A stretch of DNA of 64,000 nt from assembly GCF_041260155.1 (NCBI RefSeq), contig NC_091948.1:2712001-2776000 (forward strand), given 5' to 3'. The translations under genes were made by a program, and so were the position numbers. How positions within the stretch are numbered: position 1 is the stretch's first letter; each line of letters begins with the position of its first letter. Of this stretch, positions 57,906 through 64,000 are shown piece after piece. A model generated the notes under the pieces. It saw only the letters and a list, made by a program, of their open reading frames with translations. It was not told where the DNA came from and searched no databases. The DNA is from Ptychodera flava. Lineage: Eukaryota; Hemichordata; Enteropneusta; Ptychoderidae.

Positions 57906-58146
57906 ATGGCGATGACGGAAAGGTGTGAAGATCGATGCTACTCGATTTTGTGAATTTTCGGTTAGCGCACCGTCACATCACCTAGGAAATCAACGGTTTG
58001 ATCAAACTAATAGTAAACATGTTACTCTTTCATTATATTTTCAGCTCGCTGGACTCGGCGAGCCTCGCGAGGGATGGACTCGAGAGCAGATCGTCGACGC
58101 CGCACAGCTTTATGGAGCCCGTGTATCATAGGATACCCAGGTCCAA
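57906..58146 (+). CDS. Probable first two coding exons of an unidentified gene (partial, continues right)
   Basis: Exon 1 is 57906-57922 (ATG GCG ATG ACG GAA AG, donor GTGTGA) and exon 2 is 58045-58146 (acceptor ATTTTCAG, donor GTAAGC). Joined, they stay open for 39 codons plus two bases: MAMTES, a Ser-rich stretch (SLDSASLARDGLESRSSTPH), then MEPVYHRIPRS. An internal ATG at 58112 is in the same frame and could be the start if exon 1 is non-coding. CpG density rises here, an inverted CCAAT (ATTGG) is near 57831 and a YY1-like AAAATGGCG near 57693, all consistent with a promoter. I do not recognise the protein. No further exon is evident before 64000. Confidence 0.45.
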
Positions 58147-61100
58147 GTAAGCAATGTTCTTAATTTTATGTCTCTCCGCAGCGGGGGGTTCAAATTTTAT
58201 TTGGGGTAACCTTCCTAATTAGCCTTTTAAGTGGCACCGTGTGAGAAGAAAGGCTCCTGGGTTTACGCAGAATGCTACTGATATACAAGCCACGATAGAT
58301 AGTGGCTGGCCTTTCCCAGGGAAGACGGGCACAAATCTATAAGCTATTGATTGGAATGGACGCACGGTGTCCGAGTACATGTCTTGAGCTGACTGTGAAA
58401 CGAGGCTAAGAACAGGAAAACGAAAGTGTAGAAACAGTCATCTTTTGTTAAACACCTACCCACCAGCCTGTTTTAATGTGAATCCCATATTAATTCGTTA
58501 CTGGGGAAGTTTGTCTACCTGAACTTGTAGGTGCATGTCTTCTCGTGTTTGTAATTGCTTTGCGACACTGCGATTGACAGACTGCAGACTGAGTGTATAA
58601 TGATCGAGGTCCATACGGGTGCAAGTCTTCAACAAATGCTCAGTAATGCTCGTGAACGTACAGTGTACATCCACGGATTTGTACGTTCAAAGACATCTTA
58701 ATGATGCGATAAGCGCGGCACCTCATGATTTTTGTAGAGTCGCTTATAAATGCTGCTTCGCTTCGTTCAAAAATTGACTGAAGACAGAGTACGTTCACTA
58801 TGCTCGTAACTGCTCGATCTCTTTTTATTCTTGTGTAACTATAGTCTATAGTGTATGTAGGGTTAGTGTAAAACCTTATTCAGCTCACTTCCTATTGACG
58901 CTACCAGTATTGTTTACGTAGACTTAGGTTGTCTCCCTTTTGTACAGAAAAAAATCGCTGCTTGAGCAACAGTTTTTCGAAAAGGCAGAGTTTCACCGCC
59001 CTGTATTGGACAAGGACGTCATAAAACCCTAGTTTCGAGCATATAACAGTGCCGGGCATCGTTTTAACTGCTAACCTTCGCCCGACACCATTTCAGATCC
59101 CGTAACAAGTTCTGCATGAGAACTTTTCAATTGAGGAGGGCTTTTCAAAAATCCTGAACCGCGCTCGACTCTGTTAATGTCCGCTTGACCCGAACGAGAA
59201 AAAAGGGGGACCCAAGCTACTGTGGAGTACAGTCGGAAGTATGCACAGACCCGGGCCGGGTGTGTTTTTATTGTCCAACCGCAACCAAAACATGCGGGTA
59301 TTGTGATGGCAATGAAAGGCCGAAATCAGATACTGCAGAAACCAGAGACGGGGCTTTTCAACGAAAGGTTGCAGACATAAACGTAAATGTCACAACGTCG
59401 ACCAAGCCAGTTGAGTTCTGGCAGTTCTATACCATTCGCTATTGTCCAGTAACATGACTGGTATTCAAAGGACTTGTGATACTACAAGACACCATTCAAG
59501 GCTGGGGGAAAAAGAATTAACCCTTGTATCAGAGAACAAGTTGTTTTTAAGCTCTTTCTCTCCCAAAATCGTAAATATCAAACAACATCGGACATGTTGC
59601 TATACATACATTTTCTGTTCCTTGCAAACTTGTGCCATATTTTCTTCTGTTGAAAACTTTGCAAAGAGAATGCAGCTTTCATATGAAGCTTGTCCCCCCC
59701 CCCCCTTTCGTTTTTTTTTCGAAAGTGGACAGGGGTATTTAGGTTGGAGGGTGTCACATACCACAAAACAATATATAGTTTTGTGTCACATTGCAGCTTG
59801 AAAACCAAGCGCTTTGAACGCGGCAAATCCAAAGAACGGATGCGTCCAAAAGCAACTGCCCTCAAGCCTAGATGAAAAATAAAACCTAACTTTTTGTGAA
59901 TTCATCCATAAGCTTACCAAAAATCTGGATTTCTGACATAATAAAACAAAGATCATATAATTAATTGCAAGTCAAGTCCCCCCCCCCCATATCAAGATCA
60001 GAGGTTTTACACTTTTTTGATCATGTTGTTGTTCTGTATCATTCCGGAGGCTGTTTCTCCCGCTCCACCAAAATCACACTTGAATTGAGTTTCTAAAAAC
60101 AACACAATGAGAGATTAATTGTCCATGCCTGAAAATAGAAGGTGTGGTGTACAGAACCATAACTGTAATCTTCAAATGACCTTGTACGGCTTGTTCAAAT
60201 TCTGTGCGGCAAGCGTCTAAGAGCTGCCCATTGTTCATGTTGTTGCTAAATAACACTTTAACATTATCTGGTATTTGCTTCCCAATTCTCATCACACGCA
60301 GGTTTTTCTTCTACAACAAATCAATTGTTCCTGCAAAGTTTCGCAGTTTCTGCTGTGTGGTGGGTTTTGCTTTGCATCACGTTTCATTTTCTGCCAAAAC
60401 AATCCATTTTCCCCTTACAAAAATTTCAAAGGTTTGCGTGTCTGTAGCTTATCCCTGAAACACAATGCTGTCTCTCTCTCCATTTTCCAGACAAGCTTGA
60501 CAAATATAAACATCAATCTGTGCAGTTTTCTTTGAAGTAGTATGTTTTGCTCTGACAATATCAATTTCAAATGCAAAATTTCAGAAATTTAAAACTATTC
60601 TCTATAGTATCTGTTGAGTTTGTATTCAGTTTGCTTACATTAATTACATTCATTGTTTACCAGGTTACTCACCATTTGTGGAAATCTTTTCATGTAAACA
60701 ACAAAACCAAGACAAAATAGCAAATGTGACCATTTCCAATAAAATGACTTCTGATAAAAGGGTTTGTACGTCGGGCATTTTTCATCACATTTTGATTTCA
60801 ATGGTTCCAAAATTAAAAAAGGAAATCTTTAATTTTTCTGTAACATTGCATGTACAGGTTTGACATAGGGTTGGTACATGAGTTAAAACACATGCTTTTG
60901 TTTTTGGTGCTGGCCTTAAACCAAGATACTCATTGATATCAGAATGTTTGAAATATCAAAACAAATATCTTACCTATGAATGCAATCTGTTTTGTGTGAA
61001 AGCTAAAGAAATATTTGTAAAATTATATCTGTTTGTTCATCTATTGCTCATGGCTGCTTTCAAAATTGCTGGTACAGTTTCAAAATGGCTTAATGAAGAG

Positions 61101-62317
61101 TTTGTTCTCGGTATGATGAATGGCTTCACTTTTTTTTTTTTTGCAAAAACTGTGTACCAAGTGACAGGTTTGTACCAAATTTAATACCATCCACTTCAAA
61201 ATGTCTTTCATTACTTTTTTGATTTCTTCGTGATTTGACAGCATCCAGTAAATGCAAGTCTTGGTTTCACTTAAACTTCCACTCAATTAAAACAGTCATG
61301 AAGTGTTGGTTGGAAACCATTGGATAAAACAACCTACCTAGAAACCATCACTACGCAAGGCAGTCTTTTAATGAGATTGTGTTTCGTGATTTTCAATTTA
61401 TTTCAAAGTCAAGTGCATACTTGAAATGTGGCAAACAGTGGTTGTAAATTACAAACATGGTTGTGGCTTTATTAACTTATCAATGATAAGACCTTTGTGT
61501 TATGTACATGAAGTGCCTCCACCGTGGAGGGACTATGGCCGCAAGCAAAGGTTGATATCTAATCTATACAAGTTCATATCAGTATTTTACTCCTTGACAA
61601 CTGTCAAGTATGTGCCAAACAAATATTGAAATCTCCACCTAGCAAACTTCTGATGAATTTGACTTTGCACTCCAAAAGGCAAAGACAATGTCAAGTGAAG
61701 AGATTTGCAAATAAGGAAATAGTACAAACTCTGGAGATATTTATTTGCCTTCTCAGGTATCAGCCAATGTTGTAAGGTCAGTTAATGTAATAAGGTCGTC
61801 TCCTGGCTCAATATTCATCAAAATTCCATCATCCCTAGGCTAGCAGCATCAGAATAGGAGAAATGAAGGGACTTTGAGTGGTGTGATCGATAGCTTTTTA
61901 AAATTCATAGCACTATCAGGATACCTAGGGCAAATTGATATCAGAATACTGATCCAAGGAGGTTTAGTGAAGAAGTGATGTTGACCCAAGGGGACTTGGT
62001 GACTAAATCTTACATATTTTTCAATGATAGTTTTTATGTTAGCATTTACACAACTCAATAAAATCTAATATCTACAGAGGAATATGGACCCTTGTGATAC
62101 AAGTTGTTTAGCCATACAGCTCATAATCATTTGGAAATATTTCAAATATAAATTTTTCATATCTGATGTTTTTCTATCCATTGATATACTATATGCTATA
62201 TGTATTACATACAAATTGTAATTTTCTAACAAAAGAAATAGGATCCATCCACAACAATTCTCAGGAAAAATTTGTGATTTTGAAGAAATTTCCTGTACTT
62301 CATCCATGATTAATTAC

Positions 62318-62764
62318 CGAGGATGAAATAAGGCCAAGAAAAATAAAAAGTTGTTTCTCATCCTAGACATAGTGCAAAAATGATGCAGTGACATTTTTTT
62401 TTAATTCTTCAACCAACAAGAACGTGCAAAAAACAAGCAAAATGCACAGCAGTGTTGCTTTAGTATTTTTGTATACCCGGTAGTTACAGTTCTGTGGTTT
62501 GACTTTTAGTGCAGCAATGCACAGTTTTGACAGCTTAATATAACAGTGACACATATGTGCAGTTCTGAATAGAATGTTAGTGTCAGTTATTTTGTTTACA
62601 GTTCTGTTTTATACAGCACTGTGTTATGCACTACTGTCGCGTTTTTTTTTGCGTTTTTTTTTTTCATTTTATTTCCTCATGAGCAGAAAAAAAGGTTGAT
62701 GCGGCAGGTCTGAATTAACGCGCGCAAGGATGAGAAACAAACTTTTTATTTTTCTTGGCCTCGA
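62318..62764. mobile_element. About 450-bp inverted-repeat element
   Basis: GGCCAAGAAAAATAAAAAGT followed by TGTTTCTCATCCT (62332-62364) is matched in inverse complement at 62727-62760. Both outer ends carry CGAGG (62318 side, with an 11-bp interruption, and 62764 side). The interior has poly-T runs and no open frame. It is probably a MITE. Confidence 0.65.
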
Positions 62765-63372
62765 CAGATATTTTCTTTTTTCATATCAGAGGCTTGTGAT
62801 ACATGCGAAAACAAGATATAATTTGAAAATTTTTCATAACTCCTTCAGGGTGGTTTCATTTCCTTCCTAAATTCTATTACTGGCAATACAAATATTCTCT
62901 TTATTTTTTCACATTTTGATGGCCACATATTTTGAAATTATACGGACAGTATATTAGATATAAACAACTACATAATACAAAAATACAAAACACAGTTTAT
63001 GCAGTAATTTGCTAAACTGTTTGGACATCTTTTCAAAATGTGTCCTATCTTCATAATTTTAGCTGTTAACAAAACTGTACTATATGATATAGTTGAAGTT
63101 TTTTTGTAACGTCCTGGATCTCTCAAAAACATTACACCATTTTTGGAGTGTGCTGCAATTTGAATCAAAATAAGAATTCCTATGGTACTATACCCCAAAG
63201 AGCCTTTCACAGCCAAACCACGATATTTTGTAGATTATAAATCCAAATATTGAGTTACATTTTGAGATTATGATTTATGTGAAGAAAATGTAGATCAAGA
63301 ATCTTGTCACAAAATTCAAACTCTGAAAATATACCAACTTCCAAGTTATGATGGTTGTCTGTGTTTGTTCAG

Positions 63373-63740
63373 TTAAAGGAGAGTGCACCTTTATTCAGAC
63401 TCTCAAACTTCATACAATATTCTTCTTTTAGCCTACTTTTGTGGGGGGGGTCACTTTTAAGCTTATGGAGTAAATAAAGTTATCACTGGCTTAGTTTTGT
63501 GAAAATCAGGAATTATATTTTGCCTATAGAGATACATGGGCGTGGCAGCCATTTTGCATTTCAAATATAAATAATGTAATTGGGTGATTTTTCTCTCTTT
63601 TCCAAATTTGCAGAGTGAACCCCCTCCCCCTCCCAATTTTATTCTTGATTTTGAAAGAGAATGGTTGAAAATTTGTTTGAGGAAAGTTTGAGTAAAAGTT
63701 CAAGTTGAGTCTTCCATTTTCCAGGTGTGAGGTATCTTAA
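63373..63740. mobile_element. TTAA-MITE family copy F (368 bp, complete)
   Basis: It begins TTAAAGGAGAGTGCACC and ends GAGGTATC followed by TTAA. The interior matches the family (GCTTATGGAGTAAA; GGCGTGGCAGCCATTTTGCA; TTTTATTCTTGATTTTGAAA). Two G/C-rich insertions (GTGGGGGGGG; CCCCCTCCCCCT) make it longer than copy B. Confidence 0.65.
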
Positions 63741-64000
63741 GAAAGGAATTGTCAGAGGTATGTGAAAGGATGATACTTATCAAACAGAATGTCTCTCAAC
63801 ATTTTGGCAAAAATTTCATGCAGCATTTTAGATGTGACAAAACTACAAGAAAGTTATTTGAACAAAATAAACATCATGTGATAGTTACATTCAGTTGAGT
63901 GCATTTCTTTTTTCAGTTTCTGTCATCAAAGAATATGTTCTAAATGCAAAATTTGCAGCCAAAGTGCAAATCATGGGAAAGCTATACACAAATAGCAGAC

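Larger units (their letters stand above)
58147..64000. other. Probable long first intron, no exon recognised
   Basis: About 5.9 kb of AT-rich sequence after a more GC-balanced first kilobase. It holds homopolymer runs (C near 59694, A/T near 61130 and 62640), an inverted-repeat element at 62318-62764 and a TTAA-MITE copy at 63373-63740. A Cys-rich open frame at 59185-59457 has no ATG and no family match. Confidence 0.5.

Noticed and set aside
58180..58210. Good-looking acceptor TCTCTCCGCAG shortly after the unidentified gene's second exon
   Set aside because: It would need a 33-bp intron and runs into a stop after nine codons.
59185..59457. 90-codon Cys-rich open frame (CFYCPTATKTCGYCD)
   Set aside because: No ATG start (begins at TTG), no recognisable family spacing of cysteines, and no clear splice sites.

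Overview
This is eukaryotic, animal nuclear DNA. It is AT-rich, its genes are split by GT-AG introns of about 0.1-6 kb, and it carries many short DNA-transposon-like repeats. The proteins match bilaterian families: AP-3 beta, SCAMP, and a ZNF474-type C2HC zinc-finger protein. One AP-3 beta gene, this exon density and this repeat style suggest a marine invertebrate, perhaps a hemichordate, echinoderm or other non-vertebrate deuterostome. That placement is a guess; the animal assignment is firm.

Layout. (1) 1-24718, minus strand: the 5' two thirds of the AP-3 complex beta subunit gene. Sixteen exons join with perfect phase into 690 codons; the rest of the hinge and the ear domain lie beyond the left edge. 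Its introns hold a 12-bp minisatellite, a 23-bp satellite, a 3 x 238-bp array, a TTAA-flanked MITE, a 1.2-kb terminal-inverted-repeat element and a LINE fragment. (2) 24719-25215: a 497-bp head-to-head intergenic region, probably a bidirectional promoter. (3) 25216-38188, plus strand: a complete SCAMP gene (361 or 351 aa). It has two successive pairs of alternative exons, for the third and fourth membrane segments, which could give four isoforms. (4) 38189-45652: the SCAMP 3' UTR and intergenic DNA. (5) 45653-51801, minus strand: a 574-aa protein with eight C2HC zinc fingers in four pairs, six of the fingers in one large exon. (6) 52950-57905: repeat-rich intergenic DNA, including a 160-bp foldback element with a 9-bp target duplication inside an older MITE, and a 1.27-kb inverted-repeat element. 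(7) 57906-64000, plus strand: the probable first two coding exons of an unidentified gene and the start of a long intron.

AP-3 beta and SCAMP both act in endosomal and post-Golgi vesicle traffic and face each other across a short promoter region, so co-expression is plausible. Most other open frames here, including five long overlapping ones over the minisatellite, are not genes. No tRNA, rRNA, CRISPR array or bacterial feature was seen.
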